Assembly (NCBI RefSeq): GCF_029623345.1 | Contig: NZ_JAPYKH010000016.1 | Span: 1 to 64,000 of the forward strand | Direction of reading: 5' to 3' | Source: Sphingomonas phyllosphaerae | Lineage (GTDB): Bacteria > Pseudomonadota > Alphaproteobacteria > Sphingomonadales > Sphingomonadaceae | DNA length: 64,000 nt | Shown: positions 36,530-45,034 of the stretch, one piece after another | How the letters are laid out: each line of letters starts with the position of its first letter | How positions within the stretch are numbered: the first letter of the stretch is position 1 | The notes under the pieces: generated by a model | The model's input: the letters and a program-made list of their open reading frames with translations, nothing else | Databases searched by the model: none | Told to the model about the DNA's origin: nothing | Position numbers and translations under genes: made by a program

Positions 36530-38356
36530 ATGCGCCTGAACGCCGCGCTGTTGTTGACCTCGACCCTCGCGCTGGTCGCCGCCGCGCCCGCGCCGCAGGC
36601 CGCCCCGCCCGCGGCGCCCACCGCCGCGACCCAGGCGGCCGATCGCGCGCTGCTCGCCTTCCTCGACCAGGCGTTCGACGAGCAGCTCGCGCTCAGTCCC
36701 GAGGGCCAGACCCAGCTCGGCCTCAAGACCAGCGAGGACCGGCTCGACGATTACACCGACGCCGCGCAGGTGCGCGCGCGCGACCTCGCCGAGCGCCAGC
36801 TCGCCGTGCTGCACCGCCGCTTCCGCCCCGCGCAGCTCGGCGAGTCGGCGCGGGTCAGCTACCGGCTGTTCGAGGAGCAGGTGGCGCGCGACCGCGCCTC
36901 GTTCCGCTTCCGCCAGCTGCGCTTCCCGGTCTCGACCAACGGCAGCCCGGCGGGGTCGATCCCGGTGCTGCTGATCAACAACCACCGCGTCGACACCGTC
37001 GCCGACGCGCAGGCCTATGTCGCGCGGCTGCGCGACACCGAGCGCGTGATGCGCGAGGTGGCCGCGACGATGCGCGCCCAGGCGGCCAAGGGGATCATCC
37101 CCAACCAGGTCAATTTCGCCCCGGCGCGCGCCGACGCGCTCAAGGTCGTCACCGGCGCGCCGTTCGACGCCGGCGCCGATTCGACGCTGCTCGCCGACTT
37201 CCGCAAGAAGGTGAGCGCGCTCGACGCCCCCGCCGCGACCAAGGCGCAGCTGCTCGCCGACGCCACCGCCGCGCTCAAGGGTCCGTTCCGCCAGGGCTAT
37301 ACCGTGCTGATCGCGGCGCTGGACGAGATCGCGCCCAAGGCGACGGGCAATTACGGCGCCTGGCACCTGCCGGACGGCGCGGCCTATTACGCCGACCGGC
37401 TGCGCGAATCGACCACCACCGATCTCAGCGCCGAGCAGATCCACCAGCTCGGGCTGCAGCAGGTGGCGGCGATCCGTGGCGAGATGGAGGCCGTCAAGCG
37501 CCAGGTCGGCTTCACCGGCACGCTGGAGCAGTTCTTCGACAAGGTCCGCACCGACCCGTCGCTCAAATATCCCAACACCGCGGCAGGTCGCGAGCAGTAT
37601 CTCGGCGACGCGCGCGCGGTGATCGCGGGAGTGATGGCCGCGGCGCCGCGCTATTTCCGGGTGCTGCCCAAGGCGCCGCTGGAGGTGCGCGCGGTGGAGA
37701 AGTGGCGCGAGGGCACCGCCTCCACGGCCTTCTACAACCCGCCTTCCGCGGACGGGACGCGGCCCGGCATCTATTATGTCAATCTGGTCGACATGAACCA
37801 GACGCAGAAGGTGCAGGTCGCGGGCATCGCCGCGCACGAGGGCGCGCCGGGGCACCATTTCCAGATCGCGCGCCAGCAGGAGCTGGCCGATCTGCCCAAG
37901 TTCCGCAAGTTCGGCGGCTACGGCGCCTATATGGAGGGCTGGGGGCTCTATTCGGAGCGGCTCGCCGACGAGATGGGCGTGTACAAGACGCCATACGATC
38001 GCTTCGGCATGCTGTCGCTCCAGGTGTGGCGCGCGATCCGGCTGGTGCTCGACACCGGCATTCATTCCAAGCGATGGACGCGCGACCAGGCGATCGCCTA
38101 TTTCCGCGCCAACAGCTCGGTGTCGGACACCGATATCGCGCGCGAGGTCGACCGCTACTTCAACTGGCCGGGGCAGGCGACCAGCTACATGGTCGGCCAG
38201 CTCAAGATCGCCGAGCTGCGCGCGCGCGCCGAGCGCGCACTCGGCCCCACGTTCGACATCCGCGATTTTCACGAAGCGGTGCTGAGCCAGGGCGCGCTGC
38301 CGCTCGGCGTGCTGGAGGAGCAGGTCGATCGCTATATCGCGGCGAAGAAGGGGTAA
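36530..38356 (+). CDS. DUF885 family exported protein (putative metallopeptidase)
   Basis: A 608-residue protein with a signal peptide (about 1-19) and the DUF885 core. The conserved zinc-type motif HEGAPGHH is at 436-443, followed by GYGAYMEGWGLYSERLADEM and, near the end, GQATSYMVGQLKIAELR. Members are assigned as gluzincin-like peptidases by fold, and few have a known substrate. Shine-Dalgarno GGGAGAG precedes the ATG. It lies 64 bases after the FecR-rod gene, so it may be in the same transcript, but the family is common elsewhere and the link may be accidental. Confidence 0.9.
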   Translation: MRLNAALLLTSTLALVAAAPAPQAAPPAAPTAATQAADRALLAFLDQAFDEQLALSPEGQTQLGLKTSEDRLDDYTDAAQVRARDLAERQLAVLHRRFRPAQLGESARVSYRLFEEQVARDRASFRFRQLRFPVSTNGSPAGSIPVLLINNHRVDTVADAQAYVARLRDTERVMREVAATMRAQAAKGIIPNQVNFAPARADALKVVTGAPFDAGADSTLLADFRKKVSALDAPAATKAQLLADATAALKGPFRQGYTVLIAALDEIAPKATGNYGAWHLPDGAAYYADRLRESTTTDLSAEQIHQLGLQQVAAIRGEMEAVKRQVGFTGTLEQFFDKVRTDPSLKYPNTAAGREQYLGDARAVIAGVMAAAPRYFRVLPKAPLEVRAVEKWREGTASTAFYNPPSADGTRPGIYYVNLVDMNQTQKVQVAGIAAHEGAPGHHFQIARQQELADLPKFRKFGGYGAYMEGWGLYSERLADEMGVYKTPYDRFGMLSLQVWRAIRLVLDTGIHSKRWTRDQAIAYFRANSSVSDTDIAREVDRYFNWPGQATSYMVGQLKIAELRARAERALGPTFDIRDFHEAVLSQGALPLGVLEEQVDRYIAAKKG

Positions 38357-38455
38357 GCCGCGCCGCGCCCCATTCGCGCTTGACTGCGCCGCGCCCGGGA
38401 GGCACCCGGCGGGGATCGCGGGCGATCGTCCGCCCGCGCCCGGAGGAGTGATCCC

Positions 38456-38890
38456 GTGCGAGTCGCCATCGCTACCGACCATGCCGGCTTCGCGCTCAAG
38501 CAGGAGCTCAAGGCCTGGCTCAACGAGCAGGGCCACGCCGTTACCGACCTCGGCACCGATGGTACGGCCAGCGTCGATTATCCGGACTATGGCCGCGTCC
38601 TCGCCGAGACGATCGCCTCGGGCCGGGTCGAGCGCGGCATCGCGCTGTGCGGGTCGGGCATCGGCATCATGATCGCGGCGAACCGCAACCCGGCCGTGCG
38701 CTGCGCCTTGGTGTCGGAGCCTTATTCCGCCGCGCTCGCGCGCAGCCACAACGACGTCAACGCGATCGCGCTCGGCGCGCGACTGATCGGCCTCGACATG
38801 GCCAAGCAATGCGTCGCCACCTTCCTCGCGACCGATTTCCTCGGCGGGCGCCACGCCGCCCGCGTCGACATGCTCAAGGAGCCCGTATGA
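38456..38890 (+). CDS. rpiB: Ribose 5-phosphate isomerase B
   Basis: Interconverts ribose 5-phosphate and ribulose 5-phosphate; 144 residues. Substrate residues are in ATDHAGF (6-12), the catalytic Cys65 sits in LCGSGIGI, and [19 protein letters not shown] and [11 protein letters not shown] follow. The GTG at 38456 is preceded by GGAGGAG 5-8 bases upstream. Its stop overlaps the glyA start (ATGA), starting a run rpiB-glyA-small protein-nrdR-trmJ on one strand. Confidence 0.96.
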   Translation: MRVAIATDHAGFALKQELKAWLNEQGHAVTDLGTDGTASVDYPDYGRVLAETIASGRVERGIALCGSGIGIMIAANRNPAVRCALVSEPYSAALARSHNDVNAIALGARLIGLDMAKQCVATFLATDFLGGRHAARVDMLKEPV

Positions 38891-40194
38891 GCACCAACCC
38901 CGCCCACCAGCTCACCGCTGCGCCCGACGGCTTCTTCGACCGCGGCCTCGCCGAGGCCGATCCCGCGGTGTTCGCCGGGATCGAGCATGAGCTGACCCGC
39001 GAGCAGACCCAGATCGAGCTGATCGCCAGCGAGAATATCGTCAGCCGTGCGGTGCTCGAGGCGCAAGGCTCGGTGTTCACCAACAAATATGCCGAAGGCT
39101 ATCCGGGCAAGCGCTATTACCAGGGCTGCCACCCGTCGGACGAGGTCGAGCAGCTCGCGATCGATCGCGCCAAGCAGCTGTTCGGCTGCGGCTTCGTCAA
39201 CGTCCAGCCGCACTCGGGAGCGCAGGCCAACGGCGCGGTGATGCTCGCGCTGGCCAAGCCGGGCGACACCATCCTGGGGCTCAGCCTCGACGCCGGCGGC
39301 CATCTCACCCATGGCGCGCGCGCGGCGTTGAGCGGCAAGTGGTTCAACGCGGTGCAGTACGGCGTCGACGCCGAGACGCATCTGATCGACTATGACGCGG
39401 TCGAGCGGCTCGCCGCCGAGCATAAGCCGCGCGTCATTATCGCGGGCGGCTCGGCCTATCCCCGCCACATCGATTTCGCGCGCTTCCGCGCGATCGCCGA
39501 CCAGGTCGGCGCGACCTTCATGGTCGACATGGCGCATTTCGCGGGGCTGGTCGCGGGCGGGGTGCACCCGACCCCGTTCGGCCACGCGCATGTCGTCACC
39601 ACCACCACGCACAAGACGTTGCGCGGCCCGCGCGGCGGGATGATCCTCACCGACGACGAGGCCATCGCCAAGAAGATCAACTCGGCGGTGTTCCCGGGGC
39701 TGCAGGGCGGCCCGCTGATGCACGTCATCGCCGCCAAGGCGGTGGCGTTCGGCGAGGCGCTGCGCCCCGAGTTCCGCGGCTATGCCGCCGCGGTGGTGGA
39801 GAATGCCAAGGTGCTGGCGGCGACGCTCAAGGAGCGTGGCGCCGACCTCGTCTCGGGCGGCACCGACACGCATCTCGCGCTGGTTGATCTCACCCCGCTG
39901 GGCGTCACCGGCCGCGATGCCGACGAGGCGCTGGAGCGCGCCGGGATCACCTGCAACAAGAACGGCATCCCCAACGATCCGCTGCCGCCGGTGAAGACCA
40001 GCGGCATCCGCGTCGGCTCGCCCGCTGGCACCACGCGCGGCTTCGGCACGGGCGAGTTCCGCGAGATCGGCAACATGGTCGCGGACGTGCTCGACGGTCT
40101 CGCGCAGAAGGGCGAGGCGGGGGACCCGCAGGTCGAGGCGAGCGTTCGGGACCGTGTGCGCGCTTTGTGTGCGCGCTTCCCGATCTACCAATAG
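38887..40194 (+). CDS. glyA: Serine hydroxymethyltransferase
   Basis: PLP enzyme making glycine and 5,10-methylene-THF from serine; 435 residues. The PLP lysine is Lys243 in [14 protein letters not shown]. Other motifs are [54 protein letters not shown] and [15 protein letters not shown]. Starts by a four-base overlap with rpiB (ATGA). Confidence 0.98.
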   Translation: MSTNPAHQLTAAPDGFFDRGLAEADPAVFAGIEHELTREQTQIELIASENIVSRAVLEAQGSVFTNKYAEGYPGKRYYQGCHPSDEVEQLAIDRAKQLFGCGFVNVQPHSGAQANGAVMLALAKPGDTILGLSLDAGGHLTHGARAALSGKWFNAVQYGVDAETHLIDYDAVERLAAEHKPRVIIAGGSAYPRHIDFARFRAIADQVGATFMVDMAHFAGLVAGGVHPTPFGHAHVVTTTTHKTLRGPRGGMILTDDEAIAKKINSAVFPGLQGGPLMHVIAAKAVAFGEALRPEFRGYAAAVVENAKVLAATLKERGADLVSGGTDTHLALVDLTPLGVTGRDADEALERAGITCNKNGIPNDPLPPVKTSGIRVGSPAGTTRGFGTGEFREIGNMVADVLDGLAQKGEAGDPQVEASVRDRVRALCARFPIYQ

Positions 40195-40205
40195 GAGACT
40201 CGCCG

Positions 40206-40403
40206 ATGGCGACGTTCGACGACAAGGCGCGCGAAGTGCAGAGCAACGTCAAGGGCACGCCCGGGCTGGGCAAGAGCATGGCGAAGTGGAGCGCGCTCGG
40301 TGCCGTGGTGGCGATCCCGGTGCCGATCGTCGGACCGGTGTTCGGGGCGATCGCGGGTGCGGTCTATGCCTATCGCAAGGGTACCAAGAACCGCGGGCTC
40401 TAA
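40206..40403 (+). CDS. Small membrane protein (65 aa) between glyA and nrdR
   Basis: Begins MATFDDKAREVQSNVKG, then a helix of about 28 hydrophobic residues (WSALGAVVAIPVPIVGPVFG and beyond), ending YRKGTKNRGL, an inside-positive tail. Its Shine-Dalgarno AGGAGA is strong and it sits in the operon 11 bases after glyA. No function known to me. The hairpin-like helix with central Pro residues suggests a membrane-bending or re-entrant segment. Confidence 0.75.
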   Translation: MATFDDKAREVQSNVKGTPGLGKSMAKWSALGAVVAIPVPIVGPVFGAIAGAVYAYRKGTKNRGL

Positions 40404-40435
40404 GCCGCGCGCGCTGCAACGGGTGAACGACTGAG

Positions 40436-40900
40436 ATGCGCTGCCCGTTCTGCGGCCATGACGCGAGCCAGGTGAAGGACAGCCGCCCCACCGACGACGG
40501 CGCGGCGATCCGTCGCCGCCGCCAATGCGAGGGCTGTGCCGCGCGCTTCACCACGTTCGAGCGCATCCAGCTGCGCGAACTGACCGTGGTGAAGAGCGAG
40601 CACCGCCGTGAGCCGTTCGATCGCGAGAAATTGCTCCGCTCGATCGCGATCGCGGCGCGCAAGCGCCCGGTCGAGCCGATCCAGCTCGAGAAGCTGGTGA
40701 GCGGCATCCAGCGCCAACTCGAGACCAGCGGGGACGCCGAGATCTCGGCCAAGCGCATCGGCGAGATGGTGATGGACGGGCTCAAGGGGCTCGACTCGGT
40801 CGCCTATATCCGCTTCGCCAGCGTGTACCGCGACTTCAGCGAGGCGCGCGACTTCGAGGAGTTCGCCGGCAGCGTCGAGGAGGCCGGGCGCGAGGGGTGA
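40436..40900 (+). CDS. nrdR: Transcriptional repressor NrdR
   Basis: Represses ribonucleotide reductase genes in response to ATP/dATP; 154 residues. The N-terminal zinc ribbon has Cys3, Cys6, Cys31 and Cys34, then RFTTFERI leads into the ATP-cone ([20 protein letters not shown] to [15 protein letters not shown]). Complete and typical. Lies in the glyA run, 32 bases after the small membrane protein. Confidence 0.97.
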   Translation: MRCPFCGHDASQVKDSRPTDDGAAIRRRRQCEGCAARFTTFERIQLRELTVVKSEHRREPFDREKLLRSIAIAARKRPVEPIQLEKLVSGIQRQLETSGDAEISAKRIGEMVMDGLKGLDSVAYIRFASVYRDFSEARDFEEFAGSVEEAGREG

Positions 40901-40985
40901 GGCAGCGCGCCCGCTTCCGTGCCGGTCAGCGATTGATCTCCGCCCGCTACCGTCGCCCTCCGATGCGCCTGCCGCTTCCCCTCGC

Positions 40986-41009
40986 CGTTCGGTTCGAGCA
41001 GCATCGAGC
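40986..41009. repeat. Left arm of inverted repeat flanking GIY-YIG gene
   Basis: 24 bases (start CGTTCGGTTCGAGC, end GCATCGAGC). The reverse complement matches 41339-41363 with a single one-base indel. Confidence 0.9.
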
Positions 41010-41045
41010 TTGCCGAGATGCGTCCGTCGAGAACATAGGCCAGCG

Positions 41046-42125
41046 ATGAGCTTCTACGTCTACATCCTGCGCTGTGCCGATGGCAGCTACTATACCGGCC
41101 ATACCGAGGATCTGGAGCGCCGCGTCGCCGAACATCAGGCCGGCACGATCCCCGGCTACACGCATGACCGCCGGCCCGTGGAGCTGATGTGGTCGCAGGA
41201 TTTCGCCACCAGCGCCCAGGCGCTCGAGCGCGAACTCCAGGTAAAAGACTGGTCGCGCAAGAAGAAGGAAGCGCTGTTCCGCGCCGACTGGGAGGTGGTC
41301 GCGGAGGCGGCGCGTTCTCGACCGCGCGTCTCGGCTGCGCTCGATGCTGGCTCGAACCGAACGGAAGAGGGGCAGGCGATGAATCAGGAGGAAATGGTCT
41401 CAGCCACCGCCCCGTCCCCGGTCATCGTGCTGGTACGCCCGCAGCTCGGCGAAAATATCGGTAAGGCCGCGCGCGCGATGCTCAATTTCGGGCTGACCGA
41501 GCTGCGCCTGGTGGCGCCGCGCGACGGCTGGCCCAATGCCCAGGCCGGCCCCGCCGCCTCGGGCGCCGACGTCGTGCTCGAGCGCGCGCGCGTGTATGAC
41601 AGCGTCGCCGACGCGGTGGCCGATTGCGCCCATGTCTACGCCACCACGGTGCGCAAGCGCGGCGTCACCAAGCCCGTCGTCACCCCCGCGGTGGCCGCGC
41701 GCGCGATCCACGCCCACTCGGGCCGGTCGGCCATCCTGTTCGGCCCGGAACGGTCGGGGCTCGAGACCGACGACGTCGCGGTGGCGCGGACGATCGTCAC
41801 GGTGCCGATCAACCCGGAGTTCGGCAGCCTCAACCTCGCCCAGGCGGTGATCCTGGTCGCCTATGAATGGTCGAAGGGGCAGGCGCTCGCCAGCCCGCCC
41901 GAGACCGAGCTCGCCCCGCCGGCGCCGCAGCAGGAGCTGGACGGCATGATCGCGCAGCTTGACGCGCTGCTCGACGAGGCGGGCTATTTTTTCCCGCTCG
42001 ACCGCGCGCCGGCGTCGCGGCGCACGCTGCGGACGATGCTGACCAAGCCCGGCTGGAACAGCCAGGAGGTCCGCACGATGCGCGGCGTGCTCTCCGCGCT
42101 GGTGCCGCGCCCACCGCGTGGCTGA
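41046..42125 (+). CDS. GIY-YIG nuclease domain in frame with TrmJ (359 aa open frame)
   Basis: One uninterrupted frame encodes two normally separate proteins. Residues 1-95 form a GIY-YIG (URI/YhbQ-like) domain: FYVYILRCADGSYYTG, the Arg in DLERRVAEHQ and the catalytic Glu in ALERELQVKDWSRKKKEALF are all present. A linker (about 96-111) is encoded partly by the right inverted-repeat arm. TrmJ starts at residue 112 (MNQEEM). No stop separates them. A ribosome site before the internal ATG (41379) suggests TrmJ is also, or mainly, made alone. The arms of the inverted repeat suggest the nuclease arrived as a cassette. Whether the fusion protein exists is not shown by the sequence. Confidence 0.65.
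   Translation: MSFYVYILRCADGSYYTGHTEDLERRVAEHQAGTIPGYTHDRRPVELMWSQDFATSAQALERELQVKDWSRKKKEALFRADWEVVAEAARSRPRVSAALDAGSNRTEEGQAMNQEEMVSATAPSPVIVLVRPQLGENIGKAARAMLNFGLTELRLVAPRDGWPNAQAGPAASGADVVLERARVYDSVADAVADCAHVYATTVRKRGVTKPVVTPAVAARAIHAHSGRSAILFGPERSGLETDDVAVARTIVTVPINPEFGSLNLAQAVILVAYEWSKGQALASPPETELAPPAPQQELDGMIAQLDALLDEAGYFFPLDRAPASRRTLRTMLTKPGWNSQEVRTMRGVLSALVPRPPRG
41339..41363. repeat. Right arm of inverted repeat flanking GIY-YIG gene (translated)
   Basis: 25 bases (start GCTCGATGCTGGCTCGA, end ACCGAACG), inverted relative to 40986-41009 with one indel. Translated as LDAGSNRT in the linker between the GIY-YIG and TrmJ parts. Confidence 0.9.
41379..42125 (+). CDS. trmJ: tRNA/rRNA 2'-O-methyltransferase TrmJ (internal start)
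   Basis: SPOUT methyltransferase, 248 residues from the internal ATG, which equals the family length. TrmJ methylates the 2'-O of tRNA position 32. Evidence: IVLVRPQLGENIGKAARAML near the start, and the SAM knot in ILFGPERSGLE and TVPINPEFGSLNLAQAVIL. The C-terminal helical segment YFFPLDRAPASRRTLRTML is typical. Shine-Dalgarno GAAGAGGGG lies about 7 bases before the ATG, so this start is plausible even though the upstream GIY-YIG frame runs straight into it. Confidence 0.9.
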   Translation: MNQEEMVSATAPSPVIVLVRPQLGENIGKAARAMLNFGLTELRLVAPRDGWPNAQAGPAASGADVVLERARVYDSVADAVADCAHVYATTVRKRGVTKPVVTPAVAARAIHAHSGRSAILFGPERSGLETDDVAVARTIVTVPINPEFGSLNLAQAVILVAYEWSKGQALASPPETELAPPAPQQELDGMIAQLDALLDEAGYFFPLDRAPASRRTLRTMLTKPGWNSQEVRTMRGVLSALVPRPPRG

Positions 42126-42134
42126 ACCCGCCGC

Positions 42135-43049
42135 TCAATCAATCCGTGGGGTCTCCGGTCGTCCGCCCAGATAGGCCGAGGCGGGCGCGTGGAAGGGGAA
42201 GCCCGCCGCGGCGACGCGGTTGAGGATCAGCTGCATCGAGCCGTGACGCGCCTCGCACGCCATCGCGCTGGCGCGTTCAAGCCAGGCCGGGTCAACCAAC
42301 GTGCCCGAGCGCGTGCGCATCAGCGGGCCGCTCGGCCCCGTCATCGCGGCGATTCGGCGGCGTACCGTGGTGTCGGGCAGCGACAGCGCGCGCGCGATCG
42401 CGGCGACGCGCACGGCATGGCTCTGGCGGAAGGTCGCGCCGCTCTCGCCGCGCGCCGCCAGCGTACCGCCTTCGGCGGCGAAGCGCTGCGTGTTGGCATG
42501 GAGGATCGCGGAGAAGATCGCGGTGTCCACCGCCTCGGGGAACAGGTTGCGGTTCTGATCGACCAGCGCCAGCACCAGATCGAGCAGCCCGCAGATCCCG
42601 TCGGTTTCGGTGAACTGGCCGACCGAGCGGATCGTCGGCAGTTCGATCGCACCCGCGGCCGTGGCATCGGCCACGAAGCGGACGAAGCAATCGTGCGCGT
42701 AGCGCAGCTTGGCTTTGATGAAGCGGCTGCGCCAGAAGCGCGGCGACATGGTCACCCCGGCGTCGATCCGATGGCACAGCCCCGAGTCGATCAGCGCGGC
42801 GATGTGGCGGCGCACCGTCTCGAACGGCCGCCCGAGCGACAGCGCCGCCGAGTGGATCGAGATCGCGCCGTCGCGCTCGGGCTTGGTCAGCGCGGTGCGC
42901 ATCAGTAGCGCCAGGACGAGCAGACGGTCGACGTTGCCGCGCAGCGGCCGCAGCATGGCGATGTTGATGCCGGTATGCAGCTCGGCGATCAGCCGCACCT
43001 TCTGATGAATGGGCATCGAGAGACGAACGCTGGCATGAGCGGGGGGCAT
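42135..43049 (-). CDS. Hypothetical double helix-turn-helix protein
   Basis: A 304-residue protein I cannot name. Two winged-helix/HTH-like segments are visible: AALSLGRPFETVRRHIAALI (N-terminal third) and RVAAIARALSLPDTTVRRRI (C-terminal third), followed by a wing-like LMRTRSGTLVDPAWL. The middle is helical with no motif. A DNA-binding regulator is likely. The start is uncertain: ATGs at 43049 and 43016 and an upstream one near 43136 are all in frame with no clear Shine-Dalgarno. It lies downstream of the dctA-like gene on the same strand, with a 365-base gap carrying an inverted repeat. Confidence 0.7.
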   Translation of the reverse strand: MPPAHASVRLSMPIHQKVRLIAELHTGINIAMLRPLRGNVDRLLVLALLMRTALTKPERDGAISIHSAALSLGRPFETVRRHIAALIDSGLCHRIDAGVTMSPRFWRSRFIKAKLRYAHDCFVRFVADATAAGAIELPTIRSVGQFTETDGICGLLDLVLALVDQNRNLFPEAVDTAIFSAILHANTQRFAAEGGTLAARGESGATFRQSHAVRVAAIARALSLPDTTVRRRIAAMTGPSGPLMRTRSGTLVDPAWLERASAMACEARHGSMQLILNRVAAAGFPFHAPASAYLGGRPETPRID

Positions 43050-43414
43050 GTCAGTCTGACGTCGCGCGGCCGTCGCATAATTCGGCACCGTGCTGGTCCT
43101 TTCACATCGAGTAACCATCGCCGTCAAGACAATCATTCCCGAATAAAGACAGACGAGTGTCGGCGTTTTCCAATGGTTGCACGAGCTCCCTGCATAGCCG
43201 TGCAACCCGCCGACCTCCGCAAGGCCTTTTTCAGCGGAATGAGTACATTATACGGTAAGGTGGAACCGTCGCACAGGTGCCTTTTACCCAATATGGTTGG
43301 TAGATGATCTTTTCGTCAGTTGAAGTTCAGCTTAGCGGCGGGCGTCCGAAACAGTCCTCACGTTGCGTCGTCTGGCGCCCGGGAGACAAGATGTTGCTCC
43401 GAGCCTGAGGCAGA
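43050..43414. other. 365-base intergenic region, AT-richer than its surroundings
   Basis: No gene seen. Contains runs such as ATTATACGG and TTTTACCCAATATGG that contrast with the GC-rich flanks, a 9-base inverted repeat (43175-43207), and probably the promoter of the HTH gene. No terminator-like hairpin with a T run was found for the dctA-like gene. Confidence 0.6.
43175..43207. promoter_or_regulatory. Inverted repeat, possible operator
   Basis: Perfect 9-base arms GGTTGCACG and CGTGCAACC separated by 15 bases, 126 bases upstream of the chosen start of the HTH gene. Could be an operator for that protein or a transcript hairpin. Confidence 0.45.
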
Positions 43415-44773
43415 TCAACTGGCCTGGTTGGTAACCATTGGCCGCGCGGGTGATCCGGCAGCTGGCGGCACAGCGTCCAGAGGCGCCGGGTCGCCGCGCA
43501 ACGCCGAATCGAGTCGCGCGCGGTCCAGCTTGTTCTCCCACCGCGCCACCACGATCGCGGCCACCGCGTTGCCGACGAAGTTGGTGAGGCTGCGGCACTC
43601 GCTCATGAAGCGGTCGACGCCGAGGATCAGCGCCATGCCCGCCACCGGGACGGTCGGCACGATCGACAGCGTCGCCGCCAGCGTGATGAAGCCGGCGCCG
43701 GTCACCCCCGCTGCGCCCTTGGACGAGAGCATCGCCACCGCGAGCAGCAACAGCTGCTGGCCGAGCGACAGGTCGACGTTGCACGCCTGCGCGATGAACA
43801 GCGCCGCGAGCGTCATGTAGATGTTGGTGCCGTCGAGGTTGAACGAATAGCCCGTCGGCACCACCAGCCCGACCACGCCGCGATCGCACCCGGCCGCCTC
43901 CAGCTTGGTCAGCAGCCCCGGGAGCGCCGGCTCGGACGAGGAGGTGCCGAGCACCAGCAGCAGCTCGCCCTTGAGATAGGCGATCAGCCGCAGGATCGAG
44001 AAGCCGTGCAGCCGCGCCACCACGCCCAGCACGCCCAGCACGAAGATCAGCGAGGTCGCGTAGAAGGTGAGCACCAGCCCGCCGAGGTTGACCAGGCTGC
44101 CCGCGCCATATTTGCCGACCGTGAAGGCGATCGCGCCAAACGCGCCGATCGGCGCCGCGCGCATCAGGATCGCGACGACCTTGAAGACGACGAGGTTGAG
44201 CCGCTCGACGAGCTCTAGCACCGGCCGCGCCGGCTCGCCGACCAGGCTGATCGACACGCCGACCAGGATCGCCACCAGCAGCACCTGAAGGATGTTGTCC
44301 TGCGCCAGCGCGGAGGCGAGCGTGGTCGGGATGATCGCGAGCAGGAAGCCGATCAGCGAGGTCTCGTGCGCCTTGGCGGCATAGTCCTTCACCGCGCCGG
44401 TATCGAGCGTGGCGGGATCGACGTTCATGCCCGCGCCGGGCTGGACGACATTGGCCACGATCAGCCCGACGACCAGCGCCAGCGTCGAAAAGAACAGGAA
44501 ATAGCCGAACGCCTTGAGCGCGATCCGCCCGGCCGAGCGGAGTTCGCTCAATCCCGCGATGCCGCTCACCAGGGTGAGGAAGATGACCGGCGCGATCACC
44601 ATCTTCACCAGCTTGATGAAGGCGTCGCCCAGCGGCTTGAGCGCGGCGCCGAGCGTCGGGTGGAAATGGCCGAGCAGCGCGCCGGCGACGATCGCGACCA
44701 GCACTTGGACGTACAGATGCTGGTAGAAGGGACGCGGCGCGGGCGGCGGCGCGGCGGCGGGGATGACGGTCAT
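43415..44773 (-). CDS. dctA: Dicarboxylate/amino acid:cation symporter
   Basis: A 452-residue DAACS-family inner-membrane symporter (DctA/GltP type) taking up C4-dicarboxylates or glutamate with H+ or Na+. Family motifs: [20 protein letters not shown] (helix 2), the serine-rich hairpin [18 protein letters not shown], the substrate motif [20 protein letters not shown], and [20 protein letters not shown] with [16 protein letters not shown] after it. DctA is the likeliest name, since the DctA-like DRFMSE..S.TN end is present, but specificity is not proven. fumC is divergent, 261 bases away. No dctBD pair is seen. Confidence 0.88.
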   Translation of the reverse strand: MTVIPAAAPPPAPRPFYQHLYVQVLVAIVAGALLGHFHPTLGAALKPLGDAFIKLVKMVIAPVIFLTLVSGIAGLSELRSAGRIALKAFGYFLFFSTLALVVGLIVANVVQPGAGMNVDPATLDTGAVKDYAAKAHETSLIGFLLAIIPTTLASALAQDNILQVLLVAILVGVSISLVGEPARPVLELVERLNLVVFKVVAILMRAAPIGAFGAIAFTVGKYGAGSLVNLGGLVLTFYATSLIFVLGVLGVVARLHGFSILRLIAYLKGELLLVLGTSSSEPALPGLLTKLEAAGCDRGVVGLVVPTGYSFNLDGTNIYMTLAALFIAQACNVDLSLGQQLLLLAVAMLSSKGAAGVTGAGFITLAATLSIVPTVPVAGMALILGVDRFMSECRSLTNFVGNAVAAIVVARWENKLDRARLDSALRGDPAPLDAVPPAAGSPARPMVTNQAS

Positions 44774-45034
44774 GGGCCTCTCCTGCGTCCGGCGGTCGGA
44801 CGTCTCGTCATCCTAGGATACGCGCGTCGGGCGATCGCGCCAGCGCCGCTGCCACGCGCCCGGAAAGCCACGGAAATGCTGGCGGATCGCCCTCCTGCCG
44901 ACGCCGCGACGACGACCTGGCGTGCGGATTTCCGCGGCGGGGCGGGCGCGCCTGTGCCGAAGTTCGCGCGGCGCGGCGGGTCGGCACCGCCGACGCATCG
45001 CGCAACGTCGCGGCGGCCGGCGAGTTGACCCGGC

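Noticed and set aside
43224..43245. Terminator-like GGCCTTTTTC near the HTH gene
   Set aside because: There is a T run but no adequate stem before it, so it does not qualify as a Rho-independent terminator.
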